64,000 bases of DNA from Lysobacter firmicutimachus (lineage in GTDB: Bacteria > Pseudomonadota > Gammaproteobacteria > Xanthomonadales > Xanthomonadaceae). Below, in pieces: positions 26,589 through 35,970 of the stretch. A model generated the notes under the pieces. It had not been told where the DNA came from, ran no database searches, and worked only from the letters and a program-made list of their open reading frames with translations. Numbering within the stretch: the stretch's first letter is position 1; each line of letters begins with the position of its first letter. The stretch spans positions 2,108,001-2,172,000 of the forward strand of contig NZ_JBANDL010000002.1 of assembly GCF_037027445.1 (NCBI RefSeq), read 5' to 3'. The position numbers were made by a program, and so were the translations under genes.

Positions 26589-27704
26589 TCAGTGCGCGGC
26601 GGTCGCCGGGTCGACGGCCAGCGGACGCACGTACTGCAGCAGGCTGGTCAGGGTCTTGCCCGGCTCTTCCCAGGGCATCATGTGCGAGGAGTTTTCGAAC
26701 CACACGCCCTGCTTGAACGGCGCTTTGACCTGCTTCAACCACTGTTCGGCCGGCTCGGCCGGGGTGGTGTAATCGTGGCGCCCGAGGAAAAACACCACCG
26801 GGATCGGGAACTCGCGGATCGGCTTGTAGTCGACCGCGACGAACTCGGGCAGGATCTTGCCGAGGGTGAACACGTTGCCTTCGTTGACGTTGCGGCGGTC
26901 GCAGTCGCCGTACTCCGGCGACAGTCGCGGGCCGCGGTAGAAATAGGTGGAATCGTTGCGGTAGGCGGTCAGGCCGCCGTAGTACTGCGACCACTTGCGC
27001 GCGGCGATGATGCGTTCGCGGGTGATCGGCTGGTCGCCCGGATAAGGCATGATCGCTTCCATCTCCTTGACCGCTTCGGCGTTGCCCAGCGCCTTGGCCC
27101 GCTGCAGGCCGAAGTCGAAGCTGATGCGCTCGTTGTCGCGCACGTTGATGGCCTGGCCGATGCCGACGTAGGCGTAGAACAGGTCGGGCTGCTTCAGCGC
27201 CGCCTTCATGCTGATGATGGTGCCCCAGCTGTGCGCCATCAGCACGATCTTGCGCTTGCCGTAGCGTTGGCGCAGGTACTGGGCGACTTCGACCACGTCG
27301 TCGGCGAAACGGTCGATATGGATGGTGTCGGCGTAGCTTTCCGGGTCTTGCAGGGCATAGGTCTTGCCGGCGCCGCGTTGGTCCCAGTTGACCACGGTGA
27401 AATATTCCTCGATCGGACGCTGGAACTGCCACGAGGTCGGGATCACCGGCGAGGCCGGGCCGCCGTGCACGAACAGCAGGATCGGATTGTTCTTGTCCTG
27501 GCCGCGCACGCTCAGCCACTGATCGATGCCGCCGATGCGGGCCGCGTAGGATTCCTGGATACCGTTGGGCGCGACGATGCGGCCGAGGTCTTCGATGATG
27601 GCGCGGGCCTCGGCGTAGCTGGAGGTGTCCTTGCATTCGGGGGCGGCCGAAGCGAACGGGCTCAGGGCCAGCAGCAGGGAGGCGAGCAGGGCTTGGGTCT
27701 TCAT
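26589..27704 (-). CDS. Exported alpha/beta hydrolase, prolyl iminopeptidase-like
   Basis: 371 residues with a signal peptide (LLALSPFASAA, cleavage ~21). Motifs of the S33 family are intact: HGGP at 80-83, DQRGAGKT at 108-115, nucleophile Ser159 in AHSWG, Asp in LGRHDYTTP and His in SSHMMPWEEP. Family members release N-terminal proline or related acyl groups; this one would act in the periplasm or outside. Two cysteines (PECKD, GDCDRR) may form a disulfide. The gene stands alone. Confidence 0.88.
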   Translation of the reverse strand: MKTQALLASLLLALSPFASAAPECKDTSSYAEARAIIEDLGRIVAPNGIQESYAARIGGIDQWLSVRGQDKNNPILLFVHGGPASPVIPTSWQFQRPIEEYFTVVNWDQRGAGKTYALQDPESYADTIHIDRFADDVVEVAQYLRQRYGKRKIVLMAHSWGTIISMKAALKQPDLFYAYVGIGQAINVRDNERISFDFGLQRAKALGNAEAVKEMEAIMPYPGDQPITRERIIAARKWSQYYGGLTAYRNDSTYFYRGPRLSPEYGDCDRRNVNEGNVFTLGKILPEFVAVDYKPIREFPIPVVFFLGRHDYTTPAEPAEQWLKQVKAPFKQGVWFENSSHMMPWEEPGKTLTSLLQYVRPLAVDPATAAH

Positions 27705-28030
27705 GGGCGGATTCCGGCCGAAAGGCGAGGGTCTGGCGAAGGCGAAGGGCGACGCCGCAAACTGCGATGACGCGGCCGGCGGCGCCGACGAGGCGGCGAT
27801 GCGACGCGCAGCGCACCAGTTGGCCGTCGGAGGTCGGCTGCAGCGTGCCTGTCGTGTGTCGCGATCGTTCCCCATGCGGCATCAGATACGGTTGGAGGGG
27901 CGAGGGTTTACACCGCGCATGTTTTTATTTGCAACGGCCGGCGCGCCGGTCGGCCGTTCCGCGACCTCGGCCGGTGTCCTTGGCCGCCGCGGCGGAGTAG
28001 GGTGTGGGGCTCCCCAGCGAGGAATCCGCC
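27705..28030. other. Intergenic stretch, no gene recognised
   Basis: 326 bp between the divergent hydrolase and VOC genes. No supported small gene and no strong palindrome was seen. GAGGAA before 28031 is the next gene's ribosome binding site. Confidence 0.5.
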
Positions 28031-28459
28031 ATGGAAACGCAGGAACTGCATCGCGGCCGCCTGATCGACCATATCCAACTGGTGGTGCGCGACCTCGAGG
28101 CGAGCAGACGCTTCTACACGGCGGTGTTCGAGGCGTTGCAGGTGCCGATCGCCGGCAGCGGCCCGGATTACTTCTGGGCCGACGAGCTGTTCGTGTCCAC
28201 CGCGTCCAGCGAAGCCGCGCAGGGCGAGTTGACCGGCCGCCATCATCTGGCCTTCCAGGCTCGCGACCGCGCCATGGTCGAGGCCTTCCATCAGGCCGCG
28301 TTGGCCCACGGCGGTCGCGACAACGGCGGCCCCGGCCGGCGGGCCTATCACCCCGGCTACTACGCCGCGTTCGCGCTGGACCCGGACGGCAACAACATCG
28401 AGGCGGTCTATCACGGGCCTGCCGAGCGCAGCGCGCCCTCGGTCAAGGTCGTGTTCTGA
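28031..28459 (+). CDS. VOC-family protein (glyoxalase/dioxygenase fold)
   Basis: 142 residues from ATG 28031 with GAGGAA upstream. Two beta-alpha-beta-beta-beta modules are visible: IDHIQLVVRDLEASRRFYTAVFEAL at the start, and FALDPDGNNIEAVYHG at the end with the metal-binding Glu. The His of IDHIQLVV is the first ligand and GRHHLAFQA the middle one. The family includes glyoxalase, fosfomycin resistance and ring-cleavage enzymes; the substrate is unknown. No linked regulator. Confidence 0.88.
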   Translation: METQELHRGRLIDHIQLVVRDLEASRRFYTAVFEALQVPIAGSGPDYFWADELFVSTASSEAAQGELTGRHHLAFQARDRAMVEAFHQAALAHGGRDNGGPGRRAYHPGYYAAFALDPDGNNIEAVYHGPAERSAPSVKVVF

Positions 28460-28657
28460 GCGGGGCGGGGCCGGCGTACGACCGGTCCGGCGCAGACCGT
28501 TACCGGCCGGGCGCAGGGCTGCCGGTACTGGCGATGCCCTTGGCCGAGGTTGCGGGTTCCGAGAACGCGGCGGCGCCGAGCGCGAAGTCGCGTCTTAGAT
28601 CGAAGCCCGAGCCGTCGCCGGCGTCCGCGGCGGGCGGACGCCGGCGAGGCGGGCCGT

Positions 28658-31078
28658 TCAGCGCGGCTTGCGCGCGCGCGGCGGCGCCGCGGCCGCCTGG
28701 GCCGGGCCGCGCGCGCGGCACTGCCAAGTGATCCGGCCGACTTCTTCGCCCTGGTAGAGCTGGCGGATGGTGACGCTGGCGCCTTCCAGGCGCACCGACT
28801 TGGGGGCGCGCAGCAGCAGCCGCGCCGGCAAGCGGGCGGCGCGCGGCAGCGGCAGCCCGCACAGCGGCAAGCGCGGCAGTGCCGGCAGGCTGAGCACGGC
28901 CTGGCGGCCCTTGCGCGGCGTTTCCAGCTTCCACGGCGCCGCGCCGGCGATGCGGTAGGCCAGATCGCGCGGCAGCTCCAGCCGCAGCTCGGCGCCCTTG
29001 GGCAGGCGCCGCACGATTTCGAAGTCGAACGCGCGGGCGCGGTCCGGCGTGCCGGTGATCAGGAACGGCAGCGCCAGCCCGACCTGCGGATCGGCCGGCG
29101 GATCGACCACGTTGAAATTGCGCCAGGTGACGTTGTTGTGTGCGCGGATGTAAGCGCGGAACGCGTCCCAATCGAAGTTCGGCGGGCCCGGCGGCGGAGG
29201 CGGCGCCGCGTCGCGCGGATGGCTGACGCTGGCGACGAAGCAGTAATGGCCGGGGCCGGGGATGTCGGCCTCGGGCCAGACGATCGGCGCGGCCACGGTC
29301 AGTACGTCGCCCAGCGGCACATCGACCGGCGCCGAGGTGCCGATGAAGTTCCACAGGTCCGGGGTCAGCAAGGTCGCGACCGGACTCCAGTACACGCTGG
29401 CGCGCACATCGTCGGCATCGGCGCCGCCGCGGTTGCGCATGCGCACGTAGAGGTAGTTGTCGTGGCCGGTTTCGGCCTCGTGGCCGAGCGCGTTGCTGTT
29501 CTCGGTGCCGCTGCCTTCGCCGAACGCGGCGTTCGGGTCGGGCACGGTCGACGGCAGCAGGATCACGTCCGGGCTGGCGCTGATCGAACCGGCCGACGGC
29601 ACCGCGCCGTTATCGCCGACGTGATCGCGCAGGTACACGTCCGGCGTCAGCCCCAGCGTGTTCTCGATGATCGCGCGCAGGTCCGGCATCACGCCGATCG
29701 CGCCGGCGAGGCCGCCGCCTTGCGGCGTATTGATCGCCGGGTCCGACAACAGGCTGCGCATCTGCGCCGGCGACAAGCGCGTGCCGGTAGCGGCCGCGTG
29801 CATGCCCTGCACGATCAGCGCCGCGCCGGTCACGATCGGCGAGGCCGAACTGGTGCCGTTGAAGCCGGCGGTGTAGGTGCGCTCGTCGTCGCCGCCGCCG
29901 TTGTCGAGGGTGCCGTAACCGCAGGTGGTGACGTTCTCGCCCCAGGCGTAGCAATCCACCCGCGAGCCGTAGCTGGAGAAGCCGGCTCGATCGTGCGGCA
30001 GGGACGATTCGGCGGCGCCGACCACGATCGCGCCGGAGTCGCGGAAGTCCGGGCTGGCGCGGTTGAAAGCCTGAACGCCGCTGCCGTCGAGATAGCTGTC
30101 GAGGTCGTTGTTGCCGTTGCCGGCGGCCTCGACCACGATCACGCCCAGCGCGCTGGCCAGGCGGATGGCGTCGAAGTCGGCGTCGTCGACTTCGGTCATG
30201 ATCGCGCCGGCGCGCTGCACTTCCAGCAGCAGCACGTCGCCCACCGCCATGCTCGGCAGGGCGGCGACGATGGCGTCGGCCACATGCAGGGCGGTATCGG
30301 TACCGGCGTCGTAGTGCGACGTGACCCGCACCGAACCCACGTCCGGGGCGATGCCGACCACGCCCAGGGTGTTGTCGACCGCGGCGATTTCGCCGAGTAC
30401 GGCGGTGCCGTGGTTGCCCTTGTAGGCGCCGACGCCGTCGCGGTTGTCGCCGTAGATCAGGCTCGGCGCGTGCGCGACAAGATCCTCGTGGCCCAGGAAC
30501 CAGCCCTGTTCCAGGTCGACCACGCCGGTGCCGGCGCCGGTCCCGTTGGCCTGGGTCCAGGCCCAGCGCGCGTCGATGCCGTCCGGCGCTGGGTCCAGAT
30601 AGCCTTGGCCGACGGCATAGGGGTCGTCGCTGTCGTCGACCGGATCGCTCACGTCCAGTTCGCGGTAGGCGTCGGCGATTTCGCTGAGCGCACGCAGGCG
30701 CGCGACCAGCATTTCGGCCTGCTCGGGACGCTGGCGCAGATCCAGGCGCCAGTAGCCGGTGAGGCTGCGCAGCGGCGGGAAGGGCGAGTTCGCGGCGCGC
30801 TTTTCCAGTTCCCGCAGGCGCTTGGGGTCGAGGCTGCGGATCAGCGGCCGGGTCGACTCGACGCCGGTCTCGTCGAGCAGCTTGGCCAGCGCGGTCAGTT
30901 TGTGCTTGCGCGCCAGGGCGCGCAGGTCCTTGTCGGCGGCGGGCGCGAAGCGTTCGCTCAAGCGTGCGATCACGAAGCCGCTATAGCCTGGGCCGCCCGC
31001 GGTGGCGGGCGGCTGCCGCGGCGGACGGGTCGGCCCGCCGGCGCAGGAAAACGCCGGGATGCAATGTCGGGATTTCAT
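28658..31078 (-). CDS. S8 subtilisin-family protease, large
   Basis: 806 residues with a perfect AAGGAGG before ATG 31078. The N-terminal ~150 residues look like a propeptide region with helices (LARKHKLTALAKLLDETG). The catalytic triad is Asp188 (GVVDLEQGW), His223 (GNHGTAVLGE) and Ser410 (GTSSASPIVTG), with Asn321 (AAGNGNND) as oxyanion residue. Residues ~490-690 form accessory beta domains (NYLYVRMRNRGGADADDVRASVYW) with a Pro-rich linker (PPPPPGPP). A Pro/Ala/Arg tail ends the protein. No typical signal peptide is visible, so export is unclear. Confidence 0.9.
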   Translation of the reverse strand: MKSRHCIPAFSCAGGPTRPPRQPPATAGGPGYSGFVIARLSERFAPAADKDLRALARKHKLTALAKLLDETGVESTRPLIRSLDPKRLRELEKRAANSPFPPLRSLTGYWRLDLRQRPEQAEMLVARLRALSEIADAYRELDVSDPVDDSDDPYAVGQGYLDPAPDGIDARWAWTQANGTGAGTGVVDLEQGWFLGHEDLVAHAPSLIYGDNRDGVGAYKGNHGTAVLGEIAAVDNTLGVVGIAPDVGSVRVTSHYDAGTDTALHVADAIVAALPSMAVGDVLLLEVQRAGAIMTEVDDADFDAIRLASALGVIVVEAAGNGNNDLDSYLDGSGVQAFNRASPDFRDSGAIVVGAAESSLPHDRAGFSSYGSRVDCYAWGENVTTCGYGTLDNGGGDDERTYTAGFNGTSSASPIVTGAALIVQGMHAAATGTRLSPAQMRSLLSDPAINTPQGGGLAGAIGVMPDLRAIIENTLGLTPDVYLRDHVGDNGAVPSAGSISASPDVILLPSTVPDPNAAFGEGSGTENSNALGHEAETGHDNYLYVRMRNRGGADADDVRASVYWSPVATLLTPDLWNFIGTSAPVDVPLGDVLTVAAPIVWPEADIPGPGHYCFVASVSHPRDAAPPPPPGPPNFDWDAFRAYIRAHNNVTWRNFNVVDPPADPQVGLALPFLITGTPDRARAFDFEIVRRLPKGAELRLELPRDLAYRIAGAAPWKLETPRKGRQAVLSLPALPRLPLCGLPLPRAARLPARLLLRAPKSVRLEGASVTIRQLYQGEEVGRITWQCRARGPAQAAAAPPRARKPR

Positions 31079-31702
31079 CTCGAACCTCCTTGTGTTCGGC
31101 CGCAATCGGACGCGGACCCGATGCTTGCGGTCGGCCACATCCTTGTTTTCCCCCGTGCGGCGCTGCCGGACGGCGGTAAACGCCGCTTCGATTTCGACGG
31201 CGTCGTTACTGTCAGCGAACGCGCGCGCCGGCGCCGGTCGGCCACTCTTGGGCAGTCTTCCGTGCATCGGCGCGTGGCCGGCGTTGCGGGTCTTTTCCGT
31301 CGCCGCGACCGGAATCCGCCGCTGGGGCGAGTGGGGCAGGCCGCGATCGGGAGTTGCCGCGGCGGAAATATTTTCGAATCGTCAATCGCGCCTGCGCTGC
31401 TCGACGGCGCCGATTCTCGGCCGCGACTGCGCGCTGTGAAGCGCGACGAACTCAACTGTGATTGATGCGGGCAGAACCGACATCGGCCTGGCCGACGCCG
31501 ACCGGCTGCGGCGTAGCCAGACAGGCGCATCGCCGGATCTCGGTGTCGCGCCCGCGCCTCGGCACTTCCGCGGCGCGGATGACGATCGCGCTACGGTCCC
31601 TGCTGGGCTTGGCGCGAAGTTTCGCTGTCGATCACGGCGTGGCGTGGAAGTCGCTGGCGCGATCGACGTTCCCGACCGTCCCATTCCATCGAGGAGTTCG
31701 CC
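31079..31702. other. Intergenic stretch, no gene recognised
   Basis: 624 bp between the divergent protease and small secreted protein genes. Short open frames here lack recognisable protein character. Regulatory sequence for both genes is expected, but no clear palindrome was found. Confidence 0.5.
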
Positions 31703-32044
31703 ATGAAGCATGCAACGACCCAGCGCCGTTCGTCCCAACTTGCCGTGCTGGCTGTTTCGGCCTTGTTCGCCGCATCAGCGGCCGCCGCGCCGCTGGTCTG
31801 CACCGACGCCGTATCGGCCAATGTCGCCGTTCCCCAGAACACTTGGGTCAATATCGACGCCAATTGCCCCGTCGGCTACAGCGCCACCGGCGGCGGCTAC
31901 GTGTTCAACGAAGGCAGCGGCGGGGTGATCGGCATCTGGGCGATGTCGATCCCGAACGGCAACGGCTGGCGCACCTGGGTGGTCCAACACAATCCCGGCG
32001 TGCGCCACGTGCAGACCTACGTGCGTTGCTGCCGTACGCCATAA
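31703..32044 (+). CDS. Small secreted protein
   Basis: 113 residues with GAGGAG upstream of the ATG. The signal peptide (LAVSALFAASAAAA) is cleaved near residue 29. The mature ~84 residues are beta-rich, with cysteines at LVCTDA, ANCPVGY and a CC pair near the end (VRCCRTP). The CPVGYSATGGGY segment recalls a motif seen in small secreted Gly-rich proteins. No function is known. A strong palindrome follows and could terminate this gene and the convergent one. Confidence 0.75.
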   Translation: MKHATTQRRSSQLAVLAVSALFAASAAAAPLVCTDAVSANVAVPQNTWVNIDANCPVGYSATGGGYVFNEGSGGVIGIWAMSIPNGNGWRTWVVQHNPGVRHVQTYVRCCRTP

Positions 32045-32061
32045 GCGGCGCCCTATGCGGG

Positions 32062-32096
32062 CATCGCCGTCGCCGCCTTGCGCGGCGACGGCGATG
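32062..32096. terminator. Strong bidirectional hairpin
   Basis: CATCGCCGTCGCCGC (32062-32076) and GCGGCGACGGCGATG (32082-32096) form a perfect 15-bp stem with a 5-base loop. It lies between the stops of convergent genes and would serve both. Confidence 0.75.
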
Positions 32097-32114
32097 AGCC
32101 GCGAAGCTTGCGGA

Positions 32115-32615
32115 TCAGGGCAGCTTGGTGCCCTGGTCGGCGATGGCGACCCAACCGCGGCCGTTATGGCTGTAGGTGACCCCGGTGAGGGCGCGCTGGC
32201 GGTAGCCGATGCGCGGGATCTCGTACACGGTTTCGTACAGGATGTAGGCCGAGCGGCAGCCGTCGACGACGCGATAGCGCTCGGTCCAGCTCCACTTCGC
32301 TTCGCGGTTGGCGAAATGGCTGGCCAAGGCGGCCATGACCGCATCCAGGCCGATGCGTACGCCGCCGCTGTCGAACACGGTGACCGAACGCTCGTCGTGG
32401 ATCGCGCGGAACGTTTCGGCGTCGTAGTCGCGGAACGACTCCATGTCGGTGCGTTGGGCGATCTCGAACTGGCGCGCGCAGATGCGCGCCAATCCCTCGC
32501 CGATGCCGAGGCCTTGTGCCGCGTCGGCGGCGGAGGCGGCCGGCGCGAGGCCGATCAGCCCGGCGGCGAACGCGGACAGAGCGAGGCGGCGGAACGGAAT
32601 GCGCAGCGTAGTCAT
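32115..32615 (-). CDS. Exported NTF2-fold protein (SnoaL/DUF4440-like)
   Basis: 166 residues with a signal peptide (AGLIGLAPAASAAD). The mature part fits the NTF2-like cone fold: MESFRDYDAETFRAIHDERSVTVFD, IGLDAVMAALASHFAN, EAKWSWTERYRVVDGC and a final YSHNGRGWVAIADQG strand. Such proteins are often enzymes or binding proteins for small molecules. It resembles the one at 33284 in plan. Two cysteines (RICARQ, VDGCRS) could pair. Confidence 0.8.
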   Translation of the reverse strand: MTTLRIPFRRLALSAFAAGLIGLAPAASAADAAQGLGIGEGLARICARQFEIAQRTDMESFRDYDAETFRAIHDERSVTVFDSGGVRIGLDAVMAALASHFANREAKWSWTERYRVVDGCRSAYILYETVYEIPRIGYRQRALTGVTYSHNGRGWVAIADQGTKLP

Positions 32616-32812
32616 CGTTGGAACCTCCTGGTGGGCGAGGCGACCTTAGGACCGCTTTCGCCGCGTTGGGAGGGCCAATTCGTCCGCGCCGGGCAGGACC
32701 AATCGCCCCTGCGCGCACAGCACGCTTAGCCTGATCCAGCCGCGGTTTTCGGCTGTGCCGTGCTTGCGTTTGCGTTGCGCGCGCACGCGCGCAAGGGACC
32801 ATTCGGCCGCGT

Positions 32813-33088
32813 TCAGCCGTGCGCCGCCGGCAGGCGGCGCGGGCCGATCCGGCGGCGGTTTCGCTTGCCGACGGCCTCGCCGGCCTGCGCGCTCGAATGG
32901 CAGGCCTTGCTGCACCAGAAGCAGCCGCGGCTATGAGGGTAGTGGCGTTGCGCGGTTTCCAGGGCGGTGACGCAGTGCCGGTGCAGGCCGAGTTCCTGGC
33001 GCACGAACGGCACGAACGGACAGTCGGCGCGATGCACTTCGTGCACGCCGTCGGGGCAGGGGGTGCGATTGACGTAGTAGCGATGCAT
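32813..33088 (-). CDS. Small Cys/His-rich conserved protein
   Basis: 91 residues from ATG 33088 (GGAAT upstream); ATG at 33100 is an alternative. The pattern is PDGVHEVHRADCPFVP ... GLHRHCVTALETAQRHYP ... GCFWCSKACHSS. I recognise this arrangement from a conserved small family: an N-terminal HEVH-x3-C and a C-terminal CxxCxxxCH that could bind zinc. The last ~20 residues are basic. Function unknown; cytoplasmic by lack of a signal. It lies between two NTF2-fold genes on the same strand. Confidence 0.75.
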   Translation of the reverse strand: MHRYYVNRTPCPDGVHEVHRADCPFVPFVRQELGLHRHCVTALETAQRHYPHSRGCFWCSKACHSSAQAGEAVGKRNRRRIGPRRLPAAHG

Positions 33089-33283
33089 GAGCGATTCCAT
33101 TCCGGCGCGGCGCGCCCGGACGACAGGAATACGCCATCGGCATCGCAGCGCCTGCGACGCCGGCGATCGAGCGGAAAACGAAGGCACGCACCGGCCCGGG
33201 CGGCGACCGACCTCGCCATCCGGACCGGCGCGTGCCGGTTGCTCGACTGCCGCCGTCGGCGGCGTGTGCTCGAATTGCTGGAC

Positions 33284-33757
33284 TCAGGGCTGGGCGATCT
33301 GAGTGGTGGTGTCGGCGGCCAGTTGCCAACGGCCGTGCTTGCGGACCCAGTTGGCGACGTCGATGCCGTGCAGGACGATGCCGGCCTCGGGCAAGGCGAA
33401 CTCGATGCGGTCGGCGACGATCGCGCTGGAGCAGCCGTTGACCTGCTGCGAGAGCAGGGTGCGCTTGAACGTGTAGTTGCCGGCCATCACCGCGCGATAG
33501 AACGCGGCGATCGCAGGCTTGCCCTGGAACAGTTGGCCGCGGGTGTTGACCTGGATCGCGTCGTCGGCGAACGAGGCCATGAACGCGTCGAGATCGCGCT
33601 GCTCGAAGGCGCGGCCGGTGGCTTCGGACACGCGTTCGAGTTCGCGCAGGCAATGGCGGTGTTGAGCCGTCTCGACGGCGGCGCTCTGAGCCAGGCCGGT
33701 CAACGGCGCCAAGGCCAGCGACAGAGCGGTCAAACGCAGGGCGGTACCGGATGTCAT
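33284..33757 (-). CDS. Exported NTF2-fold protein (SgcJ/DUF4440-like)
   Basis: 157 residues, with a signal peptide (LALAPLTGLAQSA). The mature part has the NTF2-like pattern: VSEATGRAFEQRDLDAFMASFADDAIQVNTRGQLF, GKPAIAAFYRAVM and a final VRKHGRWQLAADT strand. Two cysteines (RHCLRE, NGCSSA) may pair. It is similar in design to the protein at 32115; the two flank the Cys/His-rich protein gene in one orientation. Substrate unknown. Confidence 0.8.
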   Translation of the reverse strand: MTSGTALRLTALSLALAPLTGLAQSAAVETAQHRHCLRELERVSEATGRAFEQRDLDAFMASFADDAIQVNTRGQLFQGKPAIAAFYRAVMAGNYTFKRTLLSQQVNGCSSAIVADRIEFALPEAGIVLHGIDVANWVRKHGRWQLAADTTTQIAQP

Positions 33758-34326
33758 CGTTGCGTTCCTCGTGTTCGGCGGGTGGTGCGATCACGGTATC
33801 GATCGCAGCGCGGCGAGGATGTGCGCCGGGCGACCGGAAAACTTGCCGGTGATCCTCGGCTGCATGTGCGGGTCCGGAACAGTTCCGCGCCGTGGCCGGC
33901 GACGGCCGCGCCGTCGGTTCCAGGCAATGCGGACGACAGACGAAGAGTCGCGTTGTGCGTCACGGCTGAGATTTGATGGGTCGCATGGAACGATCGTCGG
34001 CGCTGCTTATCGCGGTGTATCTCGCCCGCATCGCGGCGACCGTGCGCCGTTGGTGCTGCGCGTGCAGCAGCTCTCGATGAACTGAAACAGCGCCGAGAAC
34101 GAAGCGCACGGCTCCCCGGCGCGCGCTGCAGGACGTCAATGTGCGTCTGCTGAGCGCCTTGAACGAGCGCTGCACCGGGCCGAAGAGTTGAGCCGCGGCG
34201 ACGGCGGGCGCCGCGCGTGGCCTGCCGTCGCCGCGGCGGACCGGCGTCGCCGCGAACCGCCGGTGATTCGGCGCTCACGCGCCAGCGCTTATAGTGTGCG
34301 CCGTTTTCGCCACCGGACCCGCCGCC
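33758..34326. other. Intergenic stretch, no gene recognised
   Basis: 569 bp between the divergent NTF2-fold and DUF333 genes. Open frames are antisense to each other and arginine-rich, as expected of GC shadows. No repeat or hairpin stands out. Confidence 0.5.
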
Positions 34327-34596
34327 ATGACCGCCTCCTTCCGCCTGTTCGCTCTGTCCCTGCTGTGCCTGGGCGCCGCCGCCTGCGCCACCCACGAAGC
34401 CAAGCCCGCCGCCGGCCAGGCCAAGATCGGCATGGCCAACCCCGCCTCGGTCCATTGCACCGAGCAGGGCGGCAAGCTGGAGATCCGCACCGGCAAGGAC
34501 GGCGGCCAGTACGGTGTGTGCACGCTGCCGGACGGCCGGGTGTGCGAAGAGTGGGCGCTGTTCCGCGACAAGAAGTGCGAACTGCCGGCGGAATAA
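34327..34596 (+). CDS. DUF333 lipoprotein
   Basis: 89 residues with a lipobox LGAAAC (Cys20). The DUF333 core is clear: MANPASVHCTEQGGKLEIR then QYGVCTLPDGRVCEEWALFRDKKC, with four conserved cysteines and the NPAS motif. The family is small, lipid-anchored in the envelope and of unknown function; it is sometimes called hemolysin by old annotation without evidence. No operon partner is visible. Confidence 0.9.
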   Translation: MTASFRLFALSLLCLGAAACATHEAKPAAGQAKIGMANPASVHCTEQGGKLEIRTGKDGGQYGVCTLPDGRVCEEWALFRDKKCELPAE

Positions 34597-34767
34597 GCCG
34601 ACAATCCATCCGGCGGCGCGCCGGGCGAGGCCCGCCCGTTCGGCGCTCGCCCGCGCCGGCTCCGACGGCGCCGGTGCACGCTTCGATGAGTCCCGTTTCG
34701 ATGAGGCTTCACGGACGCCCGTTTGGATGCGGCCCGTTTCGATAAGGCGCCGGGCGCAGCGCCCGGA

Positions 34768-35217
34768 TCAGGATTCGTGCTGCTTGGCGCAGGCCATGAC
34801 GTGGTTGTGGTCGCTGGACATGCAGCGATAGAAGGCTTGGCGCGCACCCGTGGCCGCCTGGCAATCCTGCGCCGACACGCCGTCGCGGAAGGCCCTGAGC
34901 TTGGCCGCGGTGGCGTCGAACCGGGTCTGCGGCAGATAGCCGTCGCGCACGTTCTTCTCGCCGACTTCGAGCATGGTGTCCAGACCGTAGCGCGCGTTCA
35001 CGACGGCGCGCGCGCAGTCCAGTTCGGCCGCTTGCTCCTGCACCTGCAGCAACTGCCCGGCGACCTGTTCGGCCAGCTCGCGCACAGGCGCGGGCAGCGG
35101 GCGTGTGGGGACCTTCGCACTGGGCGCGACGGTGGTGTGGGCGGGTACCGGGACCGTAGCGGCGGTTGTCGTCAACGCCAGCGCGATCGCGCAGTACTTC
35201 CATGCATGGCGGCACAT
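34768..35217 (-). CDS. Small exported protein
   Basis: 149 residues from ATG 35217, with GGGGGAAA upstream. The signal peptide (CAIALALTTTAATVPVPA) follows MCRHAWKY. The mature part is a helical bundle (VRELAEQVAGQLLQVQEQAAELDC, AAKLRAFRDGVSAQDC) with four cysteines, probably two disulfides. No family recognised. A frame extension upstream exists but lacks a signal character. Probably periplasmic; convergent with no near neighbour. Confidence 0.65.
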   Translation of the reverse strand: MCRHAWKYCAIALALTTTAATVPVPAHTTVAPSAKVPTRPLPAPVRELAEQVAGQLLQVQEQAAELDCARAVVNARYGLDTMLEVGEKNVRDGYLPQTRFDATAAKLRAFRDGVSAQDCQAATGARQAFYRCMSSDHNHVMACAKQHES

Positions 35218-35389
35218 CGTGTTTCCCCCTCGCTTCTGCTGCGGCAGCGGTCGCGACCGGGGCCGCGACGCTGCCGCAGCGTCGCAAGGAGTATAGCCAG
35301 GGCGCACCGCGGCGAATTCGCATATTGGCTTGGCGGAGCGTGCGGGCTATCTTGCTCCAAGCAGTAGGGGATGAGGGGCGAAAGGGACG

Positions 35390-35899
35390 ATGAGTAATCC
35401 AGAGATGGCGCTGCTCGGGAACGACGGCCCGAACGACGCGGTCGCCGCATTCGCCGATTGCGCCCGACGTTACTGCAACTGGGCTCGCGAGCGGATGGCC
35501 GACGCGAGCGATGAGGTGGATACCGCCTTGGCGCTGCTGTCGGAGCTGAATTTTCGGGCTCTGGCCTTGCCGCACGCGGAATGGCAGGACAACCCCGAAG
35601 ATTCGGAGCGTAGCGAATGGGAGGCCGTGCTCAGGCGCTTCGCCGCTTTACCGTTCCAACTCTACGAACTGCCTGCGAGTCCCGCTGCGCTGGAGTGGGC
35701 CGGAGAGGTCGGCGATTTGCAGGACGACCTGGCCGATATTTGGCGAGACCTGCATTCAGGCCTGAATCTGTTCGATCGCGGACAGCCCGGAGCTGCGGCC
35801 TACTTCTGGCGCAGTTTTTACTGGGGGCATTGGGGGCGCCATGCCAACGCCGCGTTGTATGCACTGCATACCTGGGTCGCGGACCGGTGCTGCGAATGA
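35390..35899 (+). CDS. DUF5063-like protein
   Basis: 169 residues with GGGGCGAAAGGGACG upstream of the ATG. It is acidic, helical and rich in Trp. LYELPASPAALEWAGEVGDLQDDLADIWRDLHSGLNLFD and AAYFWRSFYWGHWGRHANAALYALHTWV match the DUF5063 pattern as I remember it. No signal peptide, so cytoplasmic. Function unknown. The lipoprotein peptidase gene follows 71 bp downstream on the same strand. Confidence 0.75.
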   Translation: MSNPEMALLGNDGPNDAVAAFADCARRYCNWARERMADASDEVDTALALLSELNFRALALPHAEWQDNPEDSERSEWEAVLRRFAALPFQLYELPASPAALEWAGEVGDLQDDLADIWRDLHSGLNLFDRGQPGAAAYFWRSFYWGHWGRHANAALYALHTWVADRCCE

Positions 35900-35970
35900 G
35901 CGATCGGGATCGACGGGCGGGCAGGGCGATGTTCGGCTTGACGGCAGTTGTCGGCCGCCGATGATCCGGG

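Noticed and set aside
31458..31706. Short open frame in the gap before the secreted protein gene
   Set aside because: It lacks a ribosome binding site and any protein character and is followed by the well-supported start at 31703.
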